Numbered from the stretch's first letter, positions 11,901 to 23,419 are shown. The stretch is DNA of 64,000 nt from Typhlomys cinereus (GCA_023101885.1 JALPQD010000407.1:1825846-1889845), one strand, 5' to 3'. Made by a program: numbers and translations. Notes: generated from the sequence alone by a model not told the origin.

Positions 11901-12303
11901 GCCCCCACAACTACTGAACCAGCCCCCACAACTACTGAACCAGCCCTTTCCACAACTACTGAACCAGCCCTCACAACCACTGAACCAGCCCTTTCCACAA
12001 CTACTGAACCAGCCCCCACAACTACTGAACCAGCCCTTTCCACAACTACTGAACCAGCCCTTTCCACAACCACTGAACCAGCCCCCCCACAACTACTGAG
12101 CCAGCCCTTTCCACAACTACTGAACCAGCCCCCACAACCACTGAACCAGCCCCCACAACTACTGAACCAGCCCCCACAACTACTGAACCAGCCCTTTCCA
12201 CAACTACTGAACCAGCCCTCACAACCACTGAACCAGCCCTTTCCACAACTACTGAACCAGCCCCCACAACTACTGAACCAGCCCCCACAACTACTGAACC
12301 AGA
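8957..12303. repeat. 3.35-kb minisatellite, 21/24/26-bp units with higher-order blocks
   Basis: About 150 units share the core acaactactgaaccagcc. The linker is ccc (21 bp), ctttcc (24 bp) or, less often, cccttTcc (26 bp). Diagnostic variants (cctcacaaccactg, ccacgactactg) recur in blocks of about 580-700 bp (see findings). Read on the + strand, 21- and 24-bp units give Thr-Thr-Thr-Glu-Pro-Ala repeats, but the 26-bp units shift frame and lead to stops. It is therefore not a working coding exon, despite long open frames on both strands. Confidence 0.97.
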
Positions 12304-12309
12304 CACCCC

Positions 12310-12665
12310 CGTCCTACCCGCCTGCCCAGAGCACGGCCCCCCCACCATGAGCTGGGTCTCCCCATCCTTAGCCAGCGCCCCGCAGGCTCGCTCGGGGGCC
12401 ACCTGGACCCTCAGTCTCAAGGATGTGGCCGGAGCTCAGCCTGCAGCTGTGGAGCTGGTGCCTGCAGCACCAAACCGCCCCCCTGGCTCGCCCTGGGGGC
12501 GTCAGCAGCGCCGGGGCGTGCAGAGCAGGCGCATGCGCTGAAGCCGTAGCTGAAAGGGAAAGGACGCGAGCGGACGGTTTATGTCGGCTGAGGACTCCCG
12601 GCATGTTTGCCGGGCCCTGCGCATGTGCGAAGCCTAGTGTTGGCCGGAACATGTGACTGAGGAGT
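12310..12665. promoter_or_regulatory. Short CpG-rich segment with NRF1-like sites
   Basis: Contains a perfect NRF1 palindrome GCGCATGCGC (12529-12538) and an imperfect copy TGCGCATGTGCG at about 12618-12629, in CpG-rich DNA just right of the largest minisatellite. The first 90 bp look like the tail of an interspersed repeat. No gene starts here recognisably, so promoter function is speculative. Confidence 0.25.
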
Positions 12666-12879
12666 TCTTCAAGGCAGACCGGAAGGAGAGAAGGGGGCCA
12701 GGGGAGAGCAGGCCAGGGTGAGGCTGCAGGAAGCCCTCCTGACTGACCTGCTTCCTTCCCCGGGCCTGCCTTCCCAGAGCATCACCACTTTATGAACCCG
12801 TCAGTCCCCGGATTGGCAGAGCACTGGTGATCGCACGCACAGACACGCCCACAGGGGCACTAGTGGGACTAGTCATTAG

Positions 12880-13526
12880 TCTGGTCGGCACGGCCGCATC
12901 CCCCGCTGACTAGCACGGCCGCATGCCCACTGCTGACCAGCACGGCCGCATGCCCACTGCTGACCAGCACGGCCGCATCCCCCGCTGACCAGCACGGCCG
13001 CATCCCCACTGCTGACCAGCACGGCCGCATCCCCACTGCTGACCAGCACGGCCGCATCCCCCCGCTGACCAGCACGGCCGCATGCCCACTGCTGACCAGC
13101 ACGGCCGCATGCCCCCGCTGACCAGCACGGCCGCATGCCCCCCACTGACCAGCACGGCCGCATCCCCACAGCTGACCAGCACGGCCGCATGCCCCGCTGA
13201 CCAGCACGGCCGCATCCCCCCGCTGACCAGCACGGCCGCATGCCCCCCACTGACCAGCACGGCCGCATCCCCACAGCTGACCAGCACGGCCGCATCCCCA
13301 CTGCTGACCAGCACGGCCGCATCCCCACTGCTGACCAGCACGGCCGCATCCCCACTGCTGACCAGCACGGCCGCATCCCCCCGCTGACCAGCACGGCCGC
13401 ATGCCCCCCGCTGACCAGCACGGCCGCATCCCCCGCTGACCAGCACGGCCGCATCCCCACTGCTGACCAGCACGGCCGCATGCCCACTGCTGACCAGCAC
13501 GGCCGCATGCCCCCGCTGACCAGCAC
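12880..13526. repeat. CpG-bearing minisatellite, 25-27-bp units
   Basis: About 24 units contain ctgaccagcacggccgcat followed by a 6-8-base linker (ccccactg, cccccg, gcccactg). Each unit carries CGGCCG, so the array is a dense CpG target. Frames on both strands are artefacts. Confidence 0.95.
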
Positions 13527-13892
13527 AACTGCATTGAGATGAGCCACAGAAACTCGGTGCTGAGGGGGTGTGTCTGGCCCACAGAGCACAACCAAGGAGC
13601 CCCGTGTATGTCAGGACACCAGAAAATGGAAAGTGATTCAGACAGGAGCTAATAGAGACTGGACCCTTGTGATGTCCCAGGAAGGAGATGGAGATTAGTG
13701 AACGGGACACCAAAGAATCTAGGGAGGGAACTCGGAATGTTCTAGACCCCGTGACAGTGATAGTTAGGAAAGTTATCATCAACTTATCAAAACTTAAACT
13801 GAACACTTAAAATAGATGCCATGTAAACTGCGCCCCAATAAGTCACAGGCCTAGGGCTGGGGTCACCTCAGCCCTCCTCAGGGTCTTTAAAA

Positions 13893-14332
13893 TGCAGAGT
13901 CCCCAGCCAGCTGTGCCCTGAGCCCCCAGCCAGCTGTGCCCTGAGCCCCCAGCCAGCTGTGCCCTGAGCCCCCAGCCAGCTGTGCCCTGAGCCCCCAGCA
14001 GCTCTGCCCTGAGCCCCCAGCCCAGCTCTGCCCTGAGCCCCCAGCCCAGCTGTGCCCTGAGCCCCCAGCCAGCTCTGCCCTGAGCCCCCAGCCCAGCTCT
14101 GCCCTGAGCCCCCAGCCAGCTCTGCCCTGAGCCCCCAGCCCAGCTGTGCCCTGAGCCCCCAGCCCAGCTCTGCCCTGAGCCCCCAGCCAGCTGTGCCCTG
14201 AGCCCCCAGCCAGCTGTGCCCTGAGCCCCCAGCCAGCTCTGCCCTGAGCCCCCAGCCCAGCTGTGCCCTGAGCCCCCAGCCCAGCCCTGCCCTGAGCCCC
14301 CAGCCAGCTCTGCCCTGAGCCCCCAGCACAGG
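13893..14332. repeat. 23/24-bp minisatellite
   Basis: About 18 units alternate gagcccccagccagctgtg (23 bp) with a one-base-longer form (gcccagct). Codon-like frames on the minus strand result from the repeat. Confidence 0.95.
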
Positions 14333-14334
14333 TG

Positions 14335-15080
14335 TGAACACGTCTGCTGCCGGATGAAGAGCCGACCACTCCACCTCGCTGGGGACAGCAGGGTGCCCAG
14401 CAGGGTGCCCACCGTGCTGCAGGCTGGACCCACAGCCGCCTGTGCCTTGGTAGCAGCATTGGGAGGACCCAGCCCGGTATTGCGTCCACGCTGCGGATTT
14501 CTCCAGGTGAGGCAGCTCGTCTCTGCTGCCCACAGATGGTTTTTCTTGATTAAAATCTGATTTTCTGCTGTGCTATCGGAATTGCTTTTCATCGCCTGTG
14601 GAGGCCTAGGAGAGGACAGAAGCTGCTGGAAAAATCTCCGGCAAAGCGGGAAGGAAAAGCTAAGTCTTCCGTTTCCTTTTCTGTAAAGCAAGCTGCACGT
14701 CAAACAGCTGTGGTGAGGTGCAGGCATCTTCCTCGGGCTGCAGAGAACGAGGAGAACCTCACTCCACCCGCATCAAATCTCTCCCAGAGTCATTGTGGGG
14801 AGCCCGCAGGGCCCCTTAGGGGGCCATGTGTGGGGTGCTCGTCCCCGATGGGCAGTGACAAACTGCGACCCACTGAACAGCTCGAGGATTCGCTCCTGGG
14901 ACTGAAGCCCGGGAGGAGGGAGGAGGTCAGAGAAGAGCAGCTTCAGAATCCAGGATCTACTGGGTCCCTGAGATCCCTGATCCCCAGGAGAGGAACGATT
15001 TGAAAGCACATCTTCCACTCTCCACGGCGGGTCCTGAAATAGGAGATTTTTAAATGGAGAGAAAGAGCAGGAGTGTGTGT
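14335..15080. other. Intergenic sequence, no gene seen
   Basis: Nothing recognisable between two repeat arrays. Confidence 0.5.
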
Positions 15081-15191
15081 GTGAGAGAGAGAGAGACAGA
15101 CAGAGACAGAGACAGAGACAGAGACAGAGAGACAGAGACAGAGACAGAGAGAGACAGAGACAGAGAGAGACAGAGACAGAGACAGAGAGAC

Positions 15192-15222
<31 letters not shown>

Positions 15223-15260
15223 CAGAGACAGAGACAGAGAGACAGAGAGAGACAGAGACA

Positions 15261-15298
<38 letters not shown>

Positions 15299-15311
15299 CA
15301 GAGACAGAGAA
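15081..15311. repeat. (GAGACA)n-type purine-rich microsatellite
   Basis: Irregular mix of GAGA and GACAGA units over about 230 bp. The Arg/Asp/Glu-rich frames are artefacts. Confidence 0.95.
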
Positions 15312-15595
15312 CTAGTAAGAACTGGCACAGCCGGGTGCAGCCTGGGCACTGCTGGACTCGGCGAGGAAGCGCTCAGAGCAGAGCTGCTGCACGTCGACTC
15401 TGCGTCTGCTTTGCCTCTGGAACTGCAGAGCTGGGCACAGCGGAGGAAAGCGCACAGGCCACAGGCAGGGTCTGCAGACACAAGGCCCCAGAAGCCCACG
15501 TGGTGATGGGAGACCCCCAGGTGCAGCCTGGGAAGAGGCGGTTCCGCCCTCTCTCAAGGAACGTCTGAACCATTTGCTCACAGGCATAAGAAAAG

Positions 15596-15670
15596 CGATT
15601 GTCTCACCTTCTGTTGCTGTGATAAAAACTCCGACTTAAGAAAGTTAAGAGAGAAAATGTTTCTTTTGGC
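15596..15670 (+). mobile_element. 5' end of unclassified rodent interspersed repeat
   Basis: The text ctgttgctgtgataaaaact..cttaagaaagttaagagag..tttcttttggctgacagttcc matches the opening of the copy at 61238 (attgctgtgag..caacttaagg..gatttattcagcttacggttc). The next minisatellite begins exactly where this repeat would continue. Confidence 0.5.
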
Positions 15671-16457
15671 TGACAGTTCCAGAGGAGCACCACAGCCCAG
15701 AGGAGCACCACAGCCCAGAGGAGTCACAGCCCAGAGGAGCACTACAGCCCAGAGGAGCACCACAGCCCAGAGGAGTCACAGCCCAGAGGAGTCACAGCCC
15801 AGAGGAGCACCACAGCCCAGAGGAGTCACAGCCCAGAGGAGTCACAGCCCAGAGGAGCACCACAGCCCAGAGGAGTCACAGCCCAGAGGAGCACTACAGC
15901 CCAGAGGAGCACCACAGCCCAGAGGAGTCACAGCCCAGAGGAGTCACAGCCCAGAGGAGCACCACAGCCCAGAGGAGTCACAGCCCAGAGGAGCACCACA
16001 GCCCAGAGGAGTCACAGCCCAGAGGAGTCACAGCCCAGAGGAGTCGCAGCCCAGAGGAGCACCACAGCCCAGAGGAGTCACAGCCCAGAGGAGTCACAGC
16101 CCAGAGGAGCACCACAGCCCAGAGGAGTCACAGCCCAGAGGAGCACCACAGCCCAGAGGAGTCACAGCCCAGAGAAGTCACAGCCCATAGGAGTCACAGC
16201 CCAGAGGAGCACCACAGCCCAGAGGAGTCACAGCCCAGAGGAGTCACAGCCCAGAGGAGCACCACAGCCCAGAGGAGTCACAGCCCAGAGGAGTCACAGC
16301 CCAGAGAAGTCACAGCCCATAGGAGCACCACAGCCCAGAGGAGTCATGGCCCAGAGGAGCACCACAGCCCAGAGGAGCACCACAGCCCAGAGGAGTCACA
16401 GCCCAGAGGAGTCACAGCCCAGAGGAGCACCACAGCCCAGAGGAGCACCACAGCCGC
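15671..16457. repeat. 16/18-bp minisatellite
   Basis: More than 40 units of agcccagaggagtcac (16 bp) and agcccagaggagcaccac (18 bp), in mixed order, with a few point variants (gtcgc, agagaag, cccatagg). It extends directly from an interspersed repeat end. Confidence 0.95.
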
Positions 16458-16848
16458 ATGCTCTTTTAGTCTCAGGATGCCGAGTGCGGGGAATCAGAAG
16501 CAGCTGGTCTGGGAAGACAGGTGTGGGGATCAATCTTCCGAGTAGAAATGAATGAGCTGAGGGTCTCAAAGGCTACATTAGGTGTCCCCGATGAACCCCC
16601 ATCTGAGACAGAGCCTCAGAGGCAGCAAGTGTGCAGAGTCGCCTCCAGCAAGCCTTGAAGACAAGAGCCTTCTCTCTCTTCCTCCTCCAATGAACATCCA
16701 ATGAGTCTGACTTCGCGGCTGAGAGTCTATTATATAGCCTCAGGTGGACCCTGAGTGTGTGTGCAAATAGAGAGTGCCCAATCAGGAGAGAGCTGCCACG
16801 CCTGCCGGAGAAAAAGGGAAGTGCTTGCTGCTCCTGCCAGAGTCGCCT

Positions 16849-17085
16849 CCAGCGCAGGCCACGGGACACGCAGCCTGGTGACAGAGCGTCCAGCGCAGGC
16901 CACGGGACACGCAGCCTGGTGACAGAGCGTCCAGCGCAGGCCACGGGACATGCAGCCTGGTGACAGAGCGTCCAGCACAGGCCACAGGACACGCAGCCTG
17001 GTGACAGAGCATCCAGCACAGGCCACGGGACACGCAGCCTGGTGACAGAGCGTCCAGCACAGGCCACGGGACACGAAGCTTGGTG
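16849..17085. repeat. 41-bp minisatellite
   Basis: Just under six units containing ccagcgcaggccacgggaca and cgcagcctggtgacagagcg. Later units change gcg to aca or atcc. Confidence 0.93.
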
Positions 17086-17239
17086 TCAGAGCAGCACACA
17101 CGTCCGCTGCATCCAGAAGCTTCCGTCTGCTTCTGGCTGCTGCAGGAACAGGCAGTGAGCTCTACACCGGGCACCGCAGCATGGCTGTCCTGCTGCCGCC
17201 CTGCCAGATCTCAACAGAGCTGTCTGCTCCACGGCGGTT

Positions 17240-17700
17240 GCTGTGGCCGCTACACACTGACCATCCCTGTGCCATCACACTAGAGGGCCGGCTGATAGAC
17301 AGTGTCCGTCCCACACAGTTCACGCTGGACACGGCAGCTGCCGGAGTTCTCCAGCTCCTGCACGAAAGGACCGGGCTCGGTGTTTGGGGCTGCATGTTCC
17401 CTCGCCAAGCCATGGGCGCTTTTTGCATTTATCTTCCTGAAGCGGCTGATGCTCGGGGTCCCCTCTCCAGCCCTGGGAGACTGTGGGAGGTGTGGGTCTA
17501 GCTGGAGAAGACAGTCACTGTGCCTCAGACAGTTATACCTGGTGGCCTGTCCCATCCTTACTCTCTGCTTCCCTCTGACATAGGATGGGCGGCTCTAAGC
17601 AAACACTCCAGCCACCAGGATGTGCTGCCCAAATGCACTGGGTCAAGCAACCATGGATGAAACCTCCGAAACTAGGAGCCAAAACAAAGCCTTTCAGGCT
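17240..17700. mobile_element. Possible unclassified interspersed repeat
   Basis: Segments such as tccctctgacataggatggg and caagcaaccatggatgaaac look like rodent repeat ends, but the match is from memory and weak. No gene is supported. Confidence 0.25.
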
Positions 17701-18239
17701 GCGAGCTGCTCTCTCCCATGCTGCCGCGTCCTTATCTGACCAATCTGGTAGAATATGTCTCAGTTTGGAAAAATGGATTCAAAGAAACATCTTTTGGGAT
17801 AAGGACATGGCTTTATTTAAGAAAAATAAGGAAAAATATGGGAATTGTCAGGCCTTGGTCTTTCCTCCCAGTTCAGGCCTAAAGCCTGTTCCCTAAGGAA
17901 GGTCACAGTAACCCCATGGGCAGGAAGAGTTCTTCTGGGAATTAGGATGCCTTTTACCTGCTCTTAGGTTTTTTGGAAATAGCTTCCTGCTCTCTGATCT
18001 AGAGAAGAAGCCTGCTTTTTAACTTTAAGTCAAATTCTAAATAGAGATTTCATGTCTAGTCACTTACAATAAGTAAACTTGTTAGCCAGAATGTGTGCAC
18101 TGATTTTAAGGAAATTAGAGAATAACTTCTAGAGTCTTAAAACATAGGTGGGTAAAATTCCCACCTATGTACTAACTCAGAAATTCCACAAGTATAAAAC
18201 TATGCTATCAGTCCACTAGAACCTTAAAAGAAACTGTGA

Positions 18240-18600
18240 TACCCTCTTACCCTGGCTGAAGGCCAAGGAAGAGACCATCATGCCAGAAAGTCTAGATGCC
18301 AAGACTGCCCCTGGAGATGGTATTTGCAATCCAAACTGGGAGAATCCATGTCAGAAGCAAAGGGGGCCGTGTCTTTCCTATCCCAAACAGCACTCTTATG
18401 AGAAATCACAGAGATGGACCATTCGAGTGCATTCCCACCAATGATTGCCTCCGCCCCGAAAGAGACACCCTCAGCATATGGGGCCTGACTGGACCCCAGG
18501 TTTGGAGAATGCATGGTTCACAGATGGGTCATCTAACTGATGGCAATACACTTCTGGAATTCCTCAAAGGAAGACATAAGCAACCTTACTATTAAAGGAA
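18240..18600 (+). mobile_element. Degenerate endogenous retrovirus pol fragment (RNase H start)
   Basis: At 18511-18537 the reading A-W-F-T-D-G-S-S-N is the typical retroviral RNase H opening motif with its catalytic Asp. A TGA follows immediately, and the surrounding sequence has no long frame in that register. A 99-codon frame at 18296-18595 is in a different register and is not viral protein. No other pol, gag or env landmark was recognised, so this is an old broken copy. Confidence 0.5.
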
Positions 18601-18906
18601 TAGAAGGATGCTATTATAGGAGGAATTATTCTTTTAATAATTATATTGCTTAAGTGTTTTCTTCAGTGCATATCTCAGTAGTGCTCCATTAACAGGACCA
18701 CGCTATAGGTGCTTATGGCCCTTGAATATCCAAGCCATGGCTCCCTAGGGACGTGGTTCAAGCTTGGATTGCAGAGACTGCATGAGCTGCATGCAACTTC
18801 TCAAGCTAGAACCTGCTGCCATGCCTGGTGCCCATGTCGACCTGCCTGACTGAGAGGATCAACCTGGAGAGGACAACAGCAAAAGCTCACGCTGGGACTT
18901 ATGGGG

Positions 18907-19335
18907 TGTTGGGGACTCCTATAGTTAATTGTTGAAATCAAAAGGAGATCATTCCTTCTATGTGTATTTAAAAAAAAAAAAAAGCAGTCTCTGTTTTTAT
19001 ATGTCAACTATGTAGGCTCAGCCCCATGACTATCCGGTGAAGCATTATAGATTAGATAAGAGAATGTTTCTGTTAAGTGCCTTTACCCTCAAGCAATGGG
19101 TTAGGTTCTCGAAAAAAGGTCCACCCTGAAGGTGATTTTGCTGATTAGAAAATTATGTCTATTGTAGGTGCAACATTCTTTACCCCAAAACTTTCTATAT
19201 AAAAGCTGTCATGAACGTTTCAATAAATGGGTTCAGAATTCACTTGGCCTAGAGAGTTGCGTGTGTTCTGTGCTCCACCTGGTCCGGAGGAGCCCTGGTC
19301 TCGAGGCCGCGACTCTGGTCTGTGGCACCATGCCT
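18907..19335 (+). mobile_element. LTR remnant of an endogenous retrovirus (3' end approximate)
   Basis: Starts tgttggggactcc, includes TATATAAAA at 19196-19204 and AATAAA at 19222-19227, and ends near ctggtctgtggcacca. It lies 300 bp downstream of the RNase H fragment in the same orientation, so the two likely belong to one internally deleted provirus. No matching 5' LTR was recognised upstream. Confidence 0.55.
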
Positions 19336-19339
19336 TGGG

Positions 19340-20085
19340 CACAGCCACAGAGAGCTGACTGACAAGGCCTGCAGGCATCAGACAGGACAGATCTGGTGTC
19401 AGCAGCACGCACACCCGGTGCACAAGACGTTCTTCACCTCAGGAAGGCTGCAGAGCTTCTGGGAAGCGGACCTGCTGTTCTGTGGCCCTAATCTTAAAGT
19501 AAAGTGCCTGCCCAGTGTCCCCAAAGCTCGGGGTCCCGGCTGCTCCTGTGCCCAGGACAGGAAATGTCTCCCACCTGTCTTCTGGCAGAGCCAGGCACCT
19601 ACTCGGGTTTGCCCCTTGAGGATATTACAGGGAGATGTTCGTCTTCCCTGCAACATCAATGGTAGAAATGTCAACTGCCCGGGGGAGGGGCATCCGCCTC
19701 GGCGTCACCCAGAGCCTTCGCTTGGGCCCAGGCCAGCACTGAATGCAGGAAAGTGCTGCCTCGGTTTCCCCCATCCCACTTTGCACGCCTCCCTTCCTTC
19801 TTCCATAGCACAGTGATGGCTTTCAAAATGTGAAGTCTACACAATGCTGAATCGAGACCAGCTCTTCAGGTGTCCCCAGAGTCTGCTGCCACATGACCCA
19901 CCTGCCTGAGCTGACCACCCCCCCACTCCCGTCGGATCTGCCTGCACGCCTGACCCTTCCTGGCTCACTCAGGTTCTTCCGACTCAACTCACAGGTAATC
20001 TCCAGATCCAGGGGGTCTTGCCCAGGACACTGCATTCTCCTGTCTCAGGGGGCTGGCTGCCCACCATCCATGGCCTGTCTTGATG
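19340..20085. other. Intergenic sequence, no gene seen
   Basis: A 164-codon + strand frame (19322-19816) has no recognisable domain and overlaps the LTR tail, so it is not called. Confidence 0.5.
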
Positions 20086-20089
20086 CTCC

Positions 20090-20895
20090 TCGTGCCCTGC
20101 TCCTAGTCCTCCCCCACCTTGCCCCTGCTCCTCCCCTGTCCCGCCCCTGCTCCTCCCTCTGCCCCTGCTCCTCCCCCTGTCCCGCCCCTGCTCCTCCCTC
20201 TGCCCCTGCTCCTCCCTCTGCCCCTGCTCCTCCCTCTGCCCCTGCTCCTCCCCCTGTCCCGCCCCTGCTCCTCCCCTGCTCCTGCTCCTCCCCCTGTCCC
20301 GCCCCTGCTCCTCCCCTGCTCCTGCTCCTCCCTCTGCCCCACCCCTGCTCCTCCCCTGCTCCTGATCCTCCCCCTGTCCTGCCCCTGCTCCTCCCTCTGC
20401 CCCTGATCCTCCCCCTGTCCTGCCCCTGCTCCTCCCTCTGCCCCTGATCCTCCCCCTGTCCTGCCCCTGCTCCTCCCTCTGCCCCTGCTCCTCCCCCTGT
20501 CCTGCCCCTGCTCCTCCCCCTGTCCCGCCCCTACTCCTCCCTCTGCCCCTGTTCCTCCCTCTGCCCCACCCCTGCTCCTCCCCTGCTCCTGCTCCTCCCC
20601 CTGTCCTGCCCCTGCTCCTCCCTCTGCCCCACCCCTGCTCCTCCCCTGCTCCTGATCCTCCCCCTGTCCTGCCCCTGCTCCTCCCTCTGCCCCTGCTCCT
20701 CCGTCTGCCCCACCCCTGCTCCTCCCCTGCTCCTGCTCCTCCCCTGCCCTGCCCCTGCTCCTCCCTCTGCCCCTGCTCCTCCCTCTGCCCCTGCTCCTCC
20801 CTCTGCCCCTGCTCCTCCGTCTGCCCCACCCTTGCTCCTCCCCTGCTCCTGCTCCTCCCCCTGACCTGCCCCTGCTCCTCCCTCTGCCCTGGCTC
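20090..20895. repeat. C-rich minisatellite with G-quadruplex potential on the minus strand
   Basis: Irregular units of cccctgctcctccctctg and cccctgtcctg/cccg over about 800 bp. The minus strand is packed with GGGG and GGAGG runs at short spacing. The long Gly/Arg/Glu frames are artefacts. Confidence 0.95.
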
Positions 20896-21285
20896 TGGCC
20901 CCTCCCTGGCTCCTCAGTGCCCCTCCCTAACGAGCTGGTGTGGCCACCTCACACCCCAGGTGGCAGGTCTCCCATCTCAGCTAACTAGTTCTGCAGGTAA
21001 AAGGCAGGACCAGGAAAGGCAAAGGCCCGTTCTGTGACAAGGATCTTGGGGAGTCAACCTGATGCGCTGGGATCCCAGCCAAGACCCAACAATACATTGT
21101 CCACAGGGACGGTACCGAGGAGGCTGGCGTTGAGAGCACACAGGGCGGTCCTCACCCAGGCGCGTGGGACTACCCTCCTGCCCACCGGGGGCTGCTTCCC
21201 TGGAGCAAGGATGCCTTCTCCTGCCCTGGCTGTCACATCTTGTCTCCCCAGCCCAGACCCAGCCCAGGGCAGCACCATGGCACAT

Positions 21286-22785
21286 GGGCATCTTGACCTA
21301 GACCCAGCTGAGGGTGTCACATGGGTATCCTGACTAGACCCAGCTGAGGGTGTCACATGGGCATCCTGACTAGACCCAGCTGAGGGGGGCACATGGCATC
21401 CTGACTAGACCCAGCTGAGGGTGTCACATGGGCATCCTGACCAGACCCAGCTGAGGGTGTCACATGGGCATCCTGACTAGACCCAGCTGAGGGGGGCACA
21501 TGGCATCCTGACTAGACCCAGCTGAGGGTGTCACATGGCATCCTGACTAGACCCAGCTGAGGGTGTCACATGGTATCCTGACTAGACCCAGCTGAGGGTG
21601 TCACATGACATCCTGACTGAGCCCAGCTGAGGGTGTCACATGGGCATCCTGACTGAGCCCAGCTGAGGGTGTCACATGGGCATCCTGACTGAGCCCAGCT
21701 GAGGGTGTCACATGGCATCCTGACTGAGCCCAGCTGAGGGTGTCACATGGTATCCTGACTAGGCCCAGCTGAGGGTGTCACATGGCATCCTGACTAGGCC
21801 CAGCTGAGGGTGTCACATGGCATCCTGACTAGGCCCAGCTGAGGGTGTCACATGGGCATCCTGACCAGACCCAGCTGAGGGTGTCACATGGGCATCCTGA
21901 CTAGACCCAGCTGAGGGTGTCACATGGGCATCCTGACTAGACCCAGCTGAGGGTGTCACATGGGCATCCTGACTGAGCCCAGCTGAGGGTGTCACATGGG
22001 CATCCTGACTAGACCCAGCTGAGGGTGTCACATGGGCATCCTGACTGAGCCCAGCTGAGGGTGTCACATGGCATCCTGACTGAGCCCAGCTGAGGGTGTC
22101 ACATGGCATCCTGACTAGGCCCAGCTGAGGGTGTCACATGGGCATCCTGACTAGACCCAGCTGAGGGTGTCACATGGGCATCCTGACCAGACCCAGCTGA
22201 GGGTGTCACATGGGCATCCTGACTAGACCCAGCTGAGGGTGTCACATGGCATCCTGACTAGACCCAGCTGAGGGTGTCACATGGGCATCCTGACTAGATC
22301 CAGCTGAGGGGGGCACATGGACATCCTGACTAGATCCAGCTGAGGGTGTCACATGGGCATCCTGACTAGACCCAGCTGAAAGTGTCACATGGCATCCTGA
22401 CTAGATCCAGCTGAGGGTGTCACATGGGCATCTTGACTAGGCCCAGCTGAGGGTGTCACATGGCATCCTGACTGAGCCCAGCTGAGGGTGTCACATGGCA
22501 TCCTGACTGAGCCCAGCTGAGGGTGGCACATGGCATCCTGACTAGACCCAGCTGAGGGGGGCACATGGCATCCTGACTAGACCCAGCTGAGGGTGTCACA
22601 TGGCATCCTGACTAGGCCCAGCTGAGGGTGTCACATGGTATCCTGACTAGGCCCAGCTGAGGGGGGCACATGGGTATCCTGACTAGGCCCAGCTGAGGGT
22701 GTCACATGGTATCCTGACTAGGCCCAGCTGAGGGGGGCACATGGGCATCCTGACTAGGCCCAGCTGAGGGGGGCACACGGGTCTC
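21286..22785. repeat. 1.5-kb minisatellite, 35/36-bp units
   Basis: About 42 units containing cccagctgagggtgtcacat followed by ggcatcctgacta. Variants include actgagccc versus actagaccc, a gggggcac form and catgg versus catggg (one-base length change). Variants are interspersed, suggesting repeated local duplication. Confidence 0.97.
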
Positions 22786-22967
22786 TCTGAGACTGTACCG
22801 AGTCGTGCTGTCGGCCTCCCTGAATGCCTGTGAGGCTGCGTGTTGGCATGTCCACGTGTGGGCGCCTCCTTCATTAGTCACAGGTCTGCTGCTCTCTACA
22901 CTGCAGGTCCTGTGGTCAGGAGATTCTGCTGAGCCAAGCCCACATGATACCAGCACTCACATGGTGT

Positions 22968-23415
22968 TCTGTGTGTGTGTGTGTGTGTGCATGTATCTGT
23001 GTGTATGCATGTGTGCATGTATCTGTATGTGTGTCTGTATATGTACGTGTGTATATATGTGTGTGTGTCTGTGTCTGCGTGTAAGTACATGTATGTATGT
23101 GTGTATATGTGCATGTCTGTTTGTGTATGTGTGTGTATGTATTTGTGTGTATCTGTGTACGTATGTATGTATGTGTCTGTGTGTGTTTGTGTGTCTGTGT
23201 GTCTATGTGTGTTTGTGTGTCTGTGTGTGTGTCTGTGTATGTATGTGTGTCTGTGTATGTCTGTGTGTCTATGTGTGTGTGTCTATGTGTATCTGTGAAT
23301 GTGTATCTATGTCTATGTGTGTGTCTATATGTTTCTGTGTATGTGTCTATGTCTATGTGTGTGTGTCTTTATGTGTCTGTGTGTGTGTCTGTCTGTGTGT
23401 GTTCATGTATGTCAA
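22968..23415. repeat. (TG)n-rich tract with TATG/TCTG variants
   Basis: About 450 bp of alternating purine-pyrimidine sequence. The Cys/Val frames here are artefacts. Confidence 0.93.
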
Positions 23416-23419
23416 AGGC

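Noticed and set aside
8912..12420. Series of minus-strand frames rich in Gly, Trp, Ser and Val
   Set aside because: Artefacts of the 21/24-bp array, repeatedly ended and restarted by the 26-bp units.
18296..18595. 99-codon + strand frame in the ERV remnant
   Set aside because: It is in a different register from the RNase H motif and shows no domain.
19984..20829. 281-codon minus-strand Gly/Arg/Glu-rich frame
   Set aside because: Translation of the C-rich minisatellite. Opposite-strand frames are also open.
1856..22785. CRISPR-like direct repeat arrays
   Set aside because: The repeats abut each other with no unique spacers, and the DNA is mammalian. They are minisatellites.
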